DNA of 64,000 nucleotides from Stictocephala bisonia (taxonomy: Eukaryota > Arthropoda > Insecta > Hemiptera > Membracidae), in the NCBI GenBank assembly GCA_035578905.1, contig JAQJVL010000522.1:1-64000 (forward strand). The letters are read 5' to 3'. Below the pieces are notes generated by a model that did no database searches, was not told where the DNA came from, and worked only from the letters and a program-made list of their open reading frames with translations. Shown piece by piece: positions 10,104-24,420 of this stretch; within the stretch, counting starts at the first letter, position 1; each line of letters starts with the position of its first letter. The position numbers and the translations under genes were made by a program.

Positions 10104-10619
10104 GTATTATATTTTAAAAAAAATATTGTTTGATTATGCATCATATAGCAAACTACTCATAATGATCGCTGTTATATTATGAAATTTTAATGAAACAATC
10201 TTTTGTCAAGATTTTTAGTTTTAATTAATAGATAGTGCACAGGCAAACTGTAAATGAATTTGAGAATGATTTATGTTAATAAAGTAGGATTGTTCGTATT
10301 TAAATTAAATAGCGACACTTATTATGCTATTTGTTGTTTAATTACATTTATTGAAAAAAATATCTATACAAATATTTGTACTAAACATAACGAGTCAATC
10401 AATATCATAGCAAAATAGTTGCTCTACATGATAAATATGTCAAGAAATAAATGATAAAACAATTTATAAATATAATTTTTAGTATAACTCTTAATGCTAT
10501 CTCAATTAATTACACTAATTAGTTGATATATTTAATATTACGTTATAATAATATATTAAATACAAAATGAACAACAATCAAAACCAAATGAAATAAAACG
10601 AGAGTGCAGACTTCCTGTA
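10104..10619. other. AT-rich interval, nothing recognised
   Basis: Unique AT-rich sequence with no ORF, tRNA-like or tandem-repeat signal. Confidence 0.5.
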
Positions 10620-10830
10620 GCCCAGGTACTGGAGGGCTGAGTGTTTCGTTAATCGGAGCACTATTACAGGGTTCTGCCCCCTCTAAGCTTAGTTAAGCAC
10701 CTCTACCACATCATATCCCAAACCCTAGAAGTGCCCCTGACGGTCAACCCTCCTTGACCTTTTCCCAGTGCAGAGATCAACCAAACTCCGAGCCTTCCAG
10801 TAGCGAGACTATATGACTGCGCCACTAGTC
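10620..10830 (-). mobile_element. tRNA-derived SINE-like element
   Basis: On the minus strand, TGGCGCAGTCATAT (10811-10824) resembles a pol III A box, and GGTTGATCTCT (10772-10782) a degenerate B box. The two are about 40 bp apart, as in tRNA promoters. The head is followed by about 150 bp of GC-richer body down to about 10620. The acceptor and anticodon arms do not pair as in a true tRNA. The 3' boundary is uncertain and I see no clear tail or target-site duplication. Confidence 0.45.
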
Positions 10831-11299
10831 CAAGCCAACAGTGTTGTCAAACGTGCAATAGTCAGTTACCCTGGAAACGAAATGTCAATTAACCGTATAA
10901 CATATGATACCCTAGAAGATAAAAATGTAAGGCTAAACACAGTACAATATATGAAGTGAACATAGTATATATAATAATTTTATTGTACTTATTTTCAACA
11001 AATTATTGTACACAAAAGATACGTATATAATTAATATAATTTAATAATGGCTCTTCATATTTATCTATCTTCTAAATTTGTTAATGTTTATTTATATATT
11101 TTTCCACTACAACATATTAACCTTATCTCTTTAAAGTCAAATAAAGGAGTGACTTGTATTGATATTCCTGTAGACAATCCTGTAATAAAATCAACCAACT
11201 TAGATTTCCCCATACAATACTGAAACAGTAGGATCACGAAGAGCAATAATCTTTTAGAGGAGTCTACGCTACATCTATTCCAATATTTCCAGTTTTATG
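10831..11299. other. AT-rich spacer before the 48 bp satellite
   Basis: Unique sequence with no ORF of note; it becomes repeat sequence at about 11300. Confidence 0.5.
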
Positions 11300-14200
11300 C
11301 AGAGTGACAGAGGGAGGATATTACCTAACGAGCTTATACTTTGATTTCCGAGTGACCGAGGGACGATATTACCCAACGAGCTTATTCATCGATTGCCGAG
11401 TGACCGAGCGACGATATTACCCAACGAGCTTATATATTGATGGCCCAGTGACCGAGGGACGATATTACCTAACGAGCTTATATATTGATGGCCCAGTGAA
11501 CGAGGGACAATATTACCTAACGAGCTTATTCATTGATTGCCAAGTGACCGAGGGACGATATTACCTAACGAGCTTATTCATTGATTGCCGAGTGACCGAT
11601 TGAAGATATTACCTAACGAGCTTATTCATCGATTGCCGAGTGACCGAGGGACGATATTCCCTAACGAGCTTATATATTGATGGCCCAGTGACCGAGGGAC
11701 GATATTACCTAACGAGCTTATTCATCGATTGCCGAGTGACCGAGGGACGATATTACCTAACGAGCTTATATATTGATGGCCCAGTGACCAAGGGACAATA
11801 TTACCTAACGAGCTTATTCATTGATTGCCGAGTGACCGAGAGACGATATTACCTAACGAGCTTATATATTGATGGCCCAGTGACCGAGGGACGATATTAC
11901 CTAACGAGCTTATTCATTGATTGCCGAGTGACCGAGGGACGATATTACCTAACGAGCTTATTCATTGATTGCCGAGTGACCGATTGAGGATATTACCTAA
12001 CGAGCTTATTCATCGATTGCCGAGTGACCGAGGGACGATATTACCTAACGAGCTTATTCATCGATTGCCGAGTGACCGAGGGACGATATTACCTAACGAG
12101 CTTATTCATCGATTGCCGAGTGACCAAGGGACGATATTACCTAACGAGCTTATTCATCGATTGCCGAGTGACCGAGGGACGATATTACCTAACGAGCTTA
12201 TAAATTGATGGCCCAGTGACCGAGGGACGATATTACCTAACGAGCTTATTCATTGATTGCCGAGTGACCGAGGGACGATATTACCTAACGAGCTTATTCA
12301 TTGATTGCCGAGTGACCGATTGAGGATGTTACCTAACGAGCTTATATATTGATGGCCCAGTGACCGAGGGACGATATTACATAACGAGCTTATTCATTAA
12401 TTGCCGAGTGACCGAGGGACAATATTACCTAACGAGCTTATTCATTGATTGCCGAGTGACCGATTGAGGATATTACCTAACGAGCTTATTCATCGATTGC
12501 CGAGTGACCGAGGGACAATATTACCTAACGAGCTTATATATTGATGGCCCAGTGACCGAGGGACGATATTACCTAACGAGCTTATTCATCGATTGCCGAG
12601 TGACCGAGGGACGATATTACCTAACGAGCTTATTCATTGATTGCCGAGTGACCGAGGGACGATATTACCTAACGAGCTTATATATTGATGGCCCAGTGAC
12701 CGAGGGACGATATTACCTAACGAGCTTATTCATCGATTGCCGAGTGACCGAGGGACGATATTACCTAACGAGCTTATATATTGATTGCCGAGTGACCGAG
12801 GGACGATATTACCTAACGAGCTTATATATTGATGGCCCAGTGACCGAGGGACGATATTACCTAACGAGCTTATATATTGATTGCCGAGTGACCGAGGGAC
12901 GATATTACCTAACGAGCTTATATATTGATGGCCCAGTGACCGAGGGACGATATTACCTAACGAGCTTATTCATTGATTGCCGAGTGACCGAGAGACGATA
13001 TTACCTAACGAGCTTATATATTGATGGCCCAGTGACCGAGGGACGATATTACCTAACGAGCTTATTCATCGATTGCCGAGTGACCGAGGGACGATATTAC
13101 CTAACGAGCTAATTCATTGATTGCCGAGTGACCGAAGGACGATATTACCTAACGAGCTTATATATTGATGGCCCAGTGACCGAGGGACGATATTACCTAA
13201 CGAGCTTATTCATCGATTGCCGAGTGACCGAGGGACGATATTACCTAACGAGCTTATTCATTGATTGCCGAGTGACCGATTGAAGATATTACCTAACGAG
13301 CTTATTCATCGATTGCCGAGTGACCAAGGGACGATATTCCCTAACGAGCTTATATATTGATGGCCCAGTGACCGAGGGACGATATTACCTAACGAGCTTA
13401 TTCATCGATTGCCGAGTGACCGAGGGACGATATTACCTAACGAGCTTATATATTGATGGCCCAGTGACCGAGGGACGATATTACCTAACGAGCTTATTCA
13501 TTGATTGCCGAGTGACCGAGAGACGATATTACCTAACGAGCTTATATATTGATGGCCCAGTGACCGAGAAACGATATTACCTAACGAGCTTATTCATTGA
13601 TTGCCGAGTGACCGAGGGACGATATTACCTAACGAGCTTATTCATTGATTGCCGAGTGACCGATTGAGGATATTACCTAACGAGCTTATTCATCGATTGC
13701 CGAGTGACCGAGGGACGATAAAACCTAACGAGCTTATTCATCGATTGCGAGTGACCGAGGGACGATATTACCTAACGAGCTTATTCATCGATTGCCGAGT
13801 GACCGAGGGACGATATTACCTAACGAGCTTATAAATTGATGGCCCAGTGACCGAGGGACGATATTACCTAACGAGCTTATTCATTGATTGCCGAGTGACC
13901 GAGGGACGATATTACCTAACGAGCTTATTCATTGATTGCCGAGTGACCTATTGAGAATATTAACTAACGAGCTTATATATTGATAGCTCAGTGACCGAGG
14001 GACGATATTACCTAACGAGCTTATTCATTAATTGCCGAGTGACCAAGGGACGATATTACCTAACAAGCTTATTCATTGATTGCCGAGTGACCGATTGAGG
14101 ATATTACCTAACGAGCTTATTCATCGATTGCCGAGTGACCGAGGGACGATATTATTTAACGAGCTTATATATTGATGGCCCAGTGACCGAGGGACGATAT

Positions 14201-14790
14201 TACCTAACGAGCTTATTCATCGATTGCCGAGTGACCGAGGGACGATATTACCTAACGAGCTTATTCATTGATTGCCGAGTGACCGAGGGACGATATTACC
14301 TAACGAGCTTATATATTGATGGCCCAGTGACCGAGGGACGATACTACCTAACGAGCTTATTCATCGATTGCCGAAAGACCGAGGGACGATATTACCTAAC
14401 GAGCTTATTCATTGATTGCCGAGTGACCGAGGGATGATATTACCTAACGAGCTTATATATTGATGGCCCAGTGACCGAGGGACGATATTACCTAACGAGC
14501 TTATTCATCGATTGCCGAGTGACCGAGGGACGATATTACCTAACGAGCTTATATATTGATGGCCCAGTGACCGAGGGACGATATTACCTAACGAGCTTAT
14601 TCATCGTTTGCCGAGTGACCGAGGTACGATATTACCTAACGAGCTTATTCATTGATTGCCGTGTGACCGAGGGACGATATTACCTAACGAGCTTATACAT
14701 TGATTGCCGAGTGACCGAGGGAGGATATTACCCAATGAGCTTATTCATTGATTGCCGAGTGACCGAGGGAGGATATTACTTAACGAGCTT
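11300..14790. repeat. 48 bp satellite, left subarray A (GACCGAGGGACG type)
   Basis: About 73 units carry GTGACCGAGGGACGATATT. Two unit types are interspersed: one with ATTCATTGATTGCCGAG and one with ATATATTGATGGCCCAG. A marker series recurs at an offset of exactly 1680 bp (35 units), for example CGATTGAAGATATT at 11597 and 13277 and CGATTGAGGATATT at 11981 region and 13661 region. The offset then slips to 1631 bp further right, through loss of one unit and one base (near 13747). Here the stop-free frame lies on the plus strand (VTEGRYYLTSLFIDCR), opposite to the core subarray. Confidence 0.93.
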
Positions 14791-15960
14791 ATACTTTGAT
14801 TGCAGAGTGAGTTAGGGAGGATATTACCCAACGAGTTTATACATTCATTGCCGAGTGACCGAGGGACGATATTACCTAACGAGCTTATACATTCATTGCC
14901 GAGTGACCGAGGGACGATATTACCCAACGAGCTTATTCAATGAATGCCGAGTGACCAAGGGAGGATATTATCTAACGAGCTCATACATTTGTTGCAGAGT
15001 GAGTGAGGGAGGATATTACTCAACGAGCTTAAACATTCATTGCTGAGTGACCTAGGGACGATATTACTCAACGAGCTTATTTATTGATTGCCGAGTGAGT
15101 GAGGGAGGATATTACCTAACGAGCTTATTCATTGAATGCCGAGTAACCGAGGGAGGATATTACCTGACGAGCTTATAAATTGATTGACGAGTGACCAAGG
15201 GAGGATATACTTTTAAGCCGAGTGAGTGAGGGAGGATATTACCCAACGAGCTTATTCATTGATTGACGAGTGATTGAGGGAGGATATTACCCAACGAGCT
15301 TATACATGGATTGACGAGTGACCAAGGGAGGATATACCTTTAAGCCGAGTGAGTGAGGGAGGATATTACCCAACGAGCTTATTCATTGATTGACGAGTGA
15401 CTGAGGGAGGATATTACCCTACGAGCCTATACATTGATTGACGACTGACCAAGGGAGGATATTACCTAACGAGCTTATACATTGAAGCCGAGTGAGTGAG
15501 GGAGGATATTACCCAACGAGCTTATACATTGATTGACGAGTGACCGAGGGAGGATATTACTTATCGAGCTTATACATTGATTGACGAGTGACCGAGGGAG
15601 GATATTACTCAACGAGCTTTTTCATTGAAGCCGAGTGAGTGAGGGAGGATATTACCCAATAAGCTTACACATTGATTGACGAGTGACCGAGGGAGGATAT
15701 TACCCAACGAGCATAATCATTGAAGCGTAGGGAGTGAGGGAGGATATTACGTAACGAGCTTTTACATTGATTGACGAGGGACTGAGGGAGGATATTACCC
15801 AACGAGCTTATACTTTGATTGACGAGTGACCGAGGGAGGATATTACCTAACGAGCTTTTACATTGATTGACGAGTGACTGAGGGAGGATATTACCTAACG
15901 AGATTTTACATTGATTGACGAATGACTGAGGTAGGATATTACCTAACGAGCTTTTACATT
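14790..15960. repeat. 48 bp satellite, divergent junction B with 45 bp and shorter units
   Basis: Units vary in length. Many contain the variant GAAGCCGAGTGAGTGAGGGAG (45 bp unit) and some are truncated, such as GGATATACCTTTAAGCCGAG. Sequence is transitional between subarrays A (left) and C (right). Indels and high divergence between units mark it as a less homogenised zone. The same 45 bp variant returns at the far right edge. Confidence 0.88.
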
Positions 15961-18900
15961 GATTGACGAGTGACTGAGGGAGAATAATACCTAATGAGCT
16001 TATACTTTGTTTGACGAGTGACTGAGGGAGGATATTACCTAACGAGCTTTTACATTGATTGACGAGTGACTGAGGTACGATATTACCTAACGAGCTTTTA
16101 CATTGATTGACGAGTGACTGAGGGAGGATATTACCTAATGAGCTTATACTTTGATTGACGAGTGACTAAGGGAGGATATTACCTAACGAGTTTTTACATT
16201 GATTGACGAGTGACTGAGGGAGGATATTACCTAACGAGCCTTTACATTGATTGACGAGTGACTGAGGGAGGATATTACCAAATGAGCTTTTACATTGATT
16301 GACGAGTGACTGAGGGAGGATAATACCTAATGAGCTTATACTTTGATTGACGAGTGACTGAGGGAGGATATTACCTAATGAGCTTATACTTTGATTGACG
16401 AGTGACTGAGGGAGGATATTACCTAATGAGCTTATACTTTGATTGACGAGTGACTGAGGGAGGATATTACCTACCGAGCTTTTACATTGATTGACGAGTG
16501 ACTGACGGAGGATATTACCTAACGAGCCTTTACATTGATTGACGAGTGACTGAGGGAGGATATTACCTAATGAGCTTATACTTTGTTTAACGACTGACCG
16601 AGGGAGGATATTACCTAACGAGCTTTTACATTGATTGACGAGTGACTGAGGGAGGATATTACCAAACGAGCTTTTACATTGATTGACGAGTGACTGAGGG
16701 AGGATAATACCTAATGAGCTTATACTTTGATTGACGAGTGACTGAGGGAGGATATTACCTAACGAGCTTTTACATTGATTGACGTGTGACCGAGGGAGGA
16801 TATTACCTAACGAGCCTTTACATTGATTGACGAGTGACTGAGGGAGGATATTACCTAATGAGCTTATACTTTGATTGACGAGTGACTGAGGGAGGATATT
16901 ACCTAATGAGCTTATACTTTGATTGACGAGTGACTGAGGGAGGATATTACCTAATGAGCTTATACTTTGATTGACGAGTGACTGAGGGAGGATATTACCT
17001 ACCGAGCTTTTACATTGATTGACGAGTGACTGACGGAGGATATTACCTAACGAGCCTTTACATTGATTGACGAGTGACTGAGGGAGGATATTACCTAATA
17101 AGCTTATACTTTGATTGACGACTGACCGAGGGAGGATATTACCTAACGAGCTTTTACATTGATTGACGAGTGACTGAGGGAGGATATTACCAAACGAGCT
17201 TTTACATTGATTGACGAGTGACTGAGGGAGGATAATACCTAATGAGCTTATACTTTGATTGACGAGTGACTGAGGGAGGATATTACCTAACGAGCTTTTA
17301 CATTGATTGACGTGTGACCGAGGGAGGATATTACCTAACGAGCCTTTACATTGATTGACGAGTGACTGAGGGAGGATATTACCTAATGAGCTTATACTTT
17401 GATTGACGAGTGACTAAGGGAGGATATTATCTAACGAGCTTTTACATTGATTGACGAGTGACTGAGGGAGGATATTACCTAACGAGCTTTTACATTGATT
17501 GACGAGTGACTGAGGGAGGATATTACCTAACGAGCTTTTACATTGATTGACGAGTGACTGAGGGAGGATATTACCCAACGAGCTTTTACATTGATTGACG
17601 AGTGACTGAGGGAGGATATTACCTAATGAGCTTATACTTTGATTGACGAGTGACTGAGGGAGGATATTACCTAACGAGCTTTTACATTGATTGACGAGTG
17701 ACTGAGGGAGGATAATACCTAATGAGCTTATACTTTGATTGACGAGTGACTGAGGGAGGATATTACCTAACGAGCTTTTACATTGATTGACGTGTGACCG
17801 AGGGAGGATATTACCTAACGAGCCTTTACATTGATTGACGAGTGACTGAGGGAGGATATTACCTAATGAGCTTATACTTTGATTGACGAGTGACTGAGGG
17901 AGGATATTATCTAACGAGCTTTTACATTGATTGACGAGTGACTGAGGGAGGATATTACCTAACGAGCTTTTACATTGATTGACGAGTGACTGAGGGAGGA
18001 TATTACCTAACGAGCTTTTACATTGATTGACGAGTGACTGAGGGAGGATATTACCCAACGAGCTTTTACATTGATTGACAAGTGACTGAGGGAGGATATT
18101 ACCTAATGAGCTTATACTTTGATTGACGAGTGACTGAGGGAGGATATTACCTAACGAGCTTTTACATTGATTGACGAATGACTGAGGGAGGATATTACCT
18201 AATGAGCTTATACTTTGATTGACGAAAGACTGAGGGAGGATATTACCTAACGAGCTTTTACATTGATTGACGAGTGACTGAGGGAGGATATTACCTAACG
18301 AGCTTTTACATTGATTGACGAGTGACCAAGGGAGGATAATACCTAACGAGCTTTTTCATTGATTGACGAGTGACTGAGGGAGGATATTACGTAATGAGCT
18401 TATACTTTGATTGACGAGTGACTGAGGGAGGATATTACCTAACGAGCTTTTACATTGATTGACGAGTGACTGAGGGAGGATATTACCTAACGAGCATTTA
18501 CATTGATTGACGAGTGAATGAGGGAGGATATTACCTAACGAGCTTTTACATTGATTGACGAGTGACTGAGGGAGGATATTACCTAACGAGCTTTTACATT
18601 GATTGACGAGTGACTGAGGGAGGATATTACCTAACGAGCTTTTACATTGATTGACGAGTGACTGAGGGAGGATATTACCCAACGAGCTTTTACATTGATT
18701 GACGAGTAACTGAGGGAGGTTATTACCTAATGAACTTATACTTTGATTGACGAGTGACTGAGGGAGGATATTACCTAACGAGCTTTTACATTGATTGACG
18801 AGTGACTAAGGGAGGATATTACCTAACGAGCTTTTACATTGATTGACGAATGACTGAGGGAGGATATTACCTAACGAGCTTTTACATTGATTGACGAGTG

Positions 18901-20649
18901 ACTGAGGGAGGATAATACCTAATGAGCTTATACTTTGATTGACGAGTGACTGAGGGAGGATATTACCTAACGAGCTTTTACATTGATTGACGTGTGACCG
19001 AGGGAGGATATTACCTAACGAGCCTTTACATTGATTGACGAGTGACTGAGGGAGGATATTACCTAATGAGCTTATACTTTGATTGACGAGTGACTGAGGG
19101 AGGATATTATCTAACGAGCTTTTACATTGATTGACGAGTGACTGAGGGAGGATATTACCTAACGAGCTTTTACATTGATTGACGAGTGACTGAGGGAGGA
19201 TATTACCTAACGAGCTTTTACATTGATTGACGAGTGACTGAGGGAGGATATTACCCAACGAGCTTTTACATTGATTGACGAGTGACTGAGGGAGGATATT
19301 ACCTAATGAGCTTATACTTTGATTGACGAGTGACTGAGGGAGGATATTACCTAACGAGCTTTTACATTGATTGACGAATGACTGTGGGAGGATATTACCT
19401 AACGAGCTTTTACATTGATTGACGAGTGACTGAGGGAGGATAATACCTAACGAGCTTTCACATTGATTGACGAGTGACCGAGGGAGGATATTACCTAACG
19501 AGCTTTTACATTGATTGACAAGTGACTGAAGGAGGATATTACCTAATGAGCTTATACTTTGATTGACGAGTGACTGAGGGAGGATATTACCTAACGAGCT
19601 TTTACATTGATTGACGAATGACTGAGGGAGGATATTACCTAATGAGCTTATACTTTGATTGACGAAAGACTGAGGGAGGATATTACCTAATGAGCTTTTA
19701 CATTGATTGACGAGTGACTGAGGGAGGATATTACCTAACGAGCTTTTACATTGATTGACGAGTGACTGAGGGAGGATATTACCCAACGAGCTTTTACATT
19801 GATTGACGAGTGACTGAGGGAGGATATTACCTAATGAGCTTATACTTTGATTGACGAGTGACTGAGGGAGGATATTACCTAACGAGCTTTTACATTGATT
19901 GACAAATGACTGTGGGAGGATATTACCTAACGAGCTTTTACATTGATTGACGAGTGACTGAGGGAGGATAATACCTAACGAGCTTTCACATTGATTGACG
20001 AGTGACCGAGGGAGGATATTACCTAACGAGCTTTTACATTGATTGACAAGTGACTGAGGGAGGATATTACCTAATGAGCTTATACTTTGATTGACGAGTG
20101 ACTGAGGGAGGATATTACCTAACGAGCTTTTACATTGATTGACGAATGACTGAGGGAGGATATTACCTAATGAGCTTATACTTTGATTGACGAAAGACTG
20201 AGGGAGGATATTACCTAACGAGCTTTTACATTGATTGACGAGTGACTGAGGGAGGATATTACCTAACGAGCTTTTACATTGATTGACGAGTGACCAAGGG
20301 AGGATAATACCTAACGAGCTTTTTCATTGATTGACGAGTGACTGAGGGAGGATATTACCTAACGAGCTTTTACATTGATTGACGAGTGAATGAGGGAGGA
20401 TATTACCTAACGAGCTTTTACATTGATTGACGAGTGACTGAGGGAGGATATTACCTAACGAGCTTTTACATTGATTGACGAGTGACTGAGGGAGGATATT
20501 ACCTAACGAGCTTTTACATTGATTGACGAGTGACTGAGGGAGGATATTACCCAACGAGCTTTTACATTGATTGACGAGTAACTGAGGGAGGTTATTACCT
20601 AATGAGCTTATACTTTGATTGACGAGTGACTGAGGGAGGATATTACCTA

Positions 20650-23600
20650 ACGAGCTTTTACATTGATTGACGAGTGACTAAGGGAGGATATTACCTAACG
20701 AGCTTTTACATTGATTGACGAATGACTGAGGGAGGATATTACCTAACGAGCTCTTACATTGATTGACGAGTGACTGAGGGAGGATAATACCTAATGAGCT
20801 TATACTTTGATTGACGAGTGACTGAGGGAGGATATTACCTAACGAGCTTTTACATTGATTGACGAGTAACTGAGGGAGGATATTACCTAATGAGCTTATA
20901 CTTTGATTGACGAGTGACCGAAAGGGGATATTACCTAACAAGCTTTTACATTGATTGACGAGTGACTAAGGGAGGATATTACCTAACGAGCTTTTACATT
21001 GATTGACGAATGACTGAGGGAGGATATTACCTAACGAGCTTTTACATTGATTGACGAGTGACTGAGGGAGGATATTACCTAATGAGCTTATACTTTGATT
21101 GACGAAAGACTGAGGGAGGATATTACCTAACGAGCTTTTACATTGATTGACGAGTGACTGAGGTACGATATTACCTAACGAGCTTTTACATTGATTGACG
21201 AGTGACTGAGGGAGGATATTACCTAATGAGCTTATACTTTGATTGACGAGTGACTGAGGGAGGATATTACCTAACGAGCTTTTACATTGATTGACGAGTG
21301 ACTGAGGGAGGATGATACCTAACGAGCTTTTACATTGATTGACGAGTGACCGAGGGAGGATATTACCTAACGAGCTTTTACATTGATTGACGAGTGACTG
21401 AGGGAGGATATTACCTAATGAGCATATACTTTGATTGACGAGTGACTGAGGGTGGATATTACCTAACGAGCTTATACATTGATTGACGAGTGACTGAGGG
21501 AGGATATTACCTAACGAGCTTTTACGTTGATTGACGAGTGTCTGAGGGAGGATATTACCTAATGAGCTTATACTTTGATTGACGAGTGACTGAGGGAGGA
21601 TATTACCTATTGAGCTTATACTTTGATTGACGAGTGACTGAGGGAGGATATTACCTAACGAGCTTTTACATTGATTGACGAGTGACTGAGGGAGGATATT
21701 ACCTAACGAGCTTTTACATTGATTGACGAGTGACTGAGGGAGGATATTACCTAACGAGCTTTTACATTGATTGACGAGTGACTGAGGGAGGATATTACCC
21801 AACGAGCTTTTACATTGATTGACGAGTGACTGAGTGAGGATATTACCTAATGAGCTTATACTTTGATTGACGAGTGACTGAGGGAGAATATTACCTAACG
21901 AGCTTTTACATTGATTGACGAATGACTGAGGGAGGATATTACCTAACGAGCTTTTACATTGATTGACGAGTGACTGAGGGAGGATAATACCTAACGAGCT
22001 TTTACATTGATTGACGAGTGACCAAGGGAGGATATTACCTAACGAGCTTTTACATTGATTGACGAGTGACTGAGGGAGGATATTACCTAATGAGCTTATA
22101 CTTTGATTGACGAGTGACTGAGGGAGGATATTACCTAACGAGCTTTTACATTGATTGACGAGTGACTGAGGTACGATATTACCTAACGAGCTTTTACATT
22201 GATTCACGAGTGACTGAGGGAGGATATTACCTAATGAGCTTATACTTTGATTGACGAGTGACTAAGGGAGGATATTACCTAACGAGCTTTTACATTGATT
22301 GACGAGTGACTGAGGGAGGATATTATCTAACGAGCCTTTACATTGATTGACGAGTGATTGAGGGAGGATATTACCAAACGAGCTTTTACATTGATTGACG
22401 AGTGACTGAGGGAGGATAATACCTAATGAGCTTATACTTTGATTGACGAGTGACTGAGGGAGGATATTACCTAATGAGCTTATACTTTGATTGACGAGTG
22501 ACTGAGGGAGGATATTACCTAACGAGCTTTTACATTGATTGACGAGTGACTGAGGGAGGATATTACCTAACGAGCCTTTACATTGATTGACGAGTGACTG
22601 AGGGAGGATATTACCAAACGAGCTTTTACATTGATTGACGAGTGACTGAGGGAGGATATTACCTAACGAGCTTTTACATTGATTGACGAGTGACTGAGGG
22701 AGGATATTACCTAATGAGCTTATACTTTGATTGACGACTGACCGAGGGAGGATATTACCTAACGAGCTTTTACATTGATTGACGAGTGACTGAGGGAGGA
22801 TATTACCTAACGAGCTTTTACATTGATTGACGAGTGACTGAGGGAGGATAATACCTAATGAGCTTATACTTTGATTGACGAGTGACTGAGGGAGGATATT
22901 ACCTAACGAGCTTTTACATTGATTGACGTTTGACCGAGGGAGGATATTACCTAACGAGCCTTTACATTGATTGACGAGTGACTGAGGGAGGATATTACCT
23001 AATGAGCTTATACTTTGATTGACGAGTGACTGAGGGAGGATATTATCTAACGAGCATTTACATTGATTGACGAGTGACTGAGGGAGGATATTACCTAACG
23101 AGCTTTTACATTGATTGACGAGTGACTGAGGGAGGATATTACCTAATGAGCTTATACTTTGATTGACGAGTGACTGAGGGAGGATATTACCTAATGAGCT
23201 TATACTTTGATTGACGAGTGACTGATGGAGGATATTACCTAACGAGCTTTTACATTAATTGACGAGTGACTGAGGGAGGATATTACCTAACGAGCTTTTA
23301 CATTGATTGACGAGTGACTGAGGGAGGATATTACCTAACGAGCTTTTACATTGATTGACGAGTGACTGAGGGAGGATATTACCTAACGAGCTTTTACATT
23401 GATTGACGAGTGACTGAGGGAGGATATTACCTAATGAGCTTATACTTTGATTGACGAGTGACTGAGGGAGGATATTACCTAACGAGCTTTTACATTGATT
23501 GACGAATGACTGTGGGAGGATATTACCTAACGAGCTTTTACATTGATTGACGAGTGACTGAGGGAGGATAATACCTAACGAGCTTTTACATTGATTGACG

Positions 23601-24420
23601 AGTGACCGAGGGAGGATATTACCTAACGAGCTTTTACATTGATTGACAAGTGACTGAGGGAGGATATTACCTAATGAGCTTATACTTTGATTGACGAGTG
23701 ACTGAGGGAGGATATTACCTAACGAGCTTTTACATTGATTGACGAATGACTGAGGGAGGATATTACCTAATGAGCTTATACTTTGATTGACGAAAGACTG
23801 AGGGAGGATATTACCTAACGAGCTTTTACATTGATTGACGAGTGACTGAGGGAGGATATTACCTAACGAGCTTTTACATTGATTGACGAGTGACCAAGGG
23901 AGGATAATACCTAACGAGCTTTTTCATTGATTGACGAGTGACTGAGGGAGGATATTACGTAATTAGCTTATACTTTGATTGACGAGTGACTGAGGGAGGA
24001 TATTACCTAACGAGCTTTTACATTGATTGACGAGTGACTGAGGGAGGATATTACCTAACGAGCTTTTACATTGATTGACGAGTGAATGAGGGAGGATATT
24101 ACCTAACGAGCTTTTACATTGATTGACGAGTGACTGAGGGAGGATATTACCTAACGAGCTTTTACATTGATTGACGAGTGACTGAGGGAGGATATTACCT
24201 AACGAGCTTTTACATTGATTGACGAGTGACTGAGGGAGGATATTACCCAACGAGCTTTTACATTGATTGACGAGTAACTGAGGGAGGTTATTACCTAATG
24301 AGCTTATACTTTGATTGACGAGTGACTGAGGGAGGATATTACCTAACGAGCTTTTACATTGATTGACGAGTGACTAAGGGAGGATATTACCTAACGAGCT
24401 TTTACATTGATTGACGAATG
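20650..24420. repeat. 3.8 kb segment, copy 1 of a pair offset by 16320 bp
   Basis: It shares private markers with 36970-40740, such as CCGAAAGGGGATATTACC (about 20918 and 37238), GGTGGATATT (about 21451 and 37771), GTGTCTGAGGGAGG, and GATATTACGTAATTAGC (about 23951 and 40271). All are offset by exactly 16320 bp (340 units). Only a few substitutions separate the copies, for example GATTCACGAG at 22201 versus GATTGACGAG at 38521. Confidence 0.9.
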
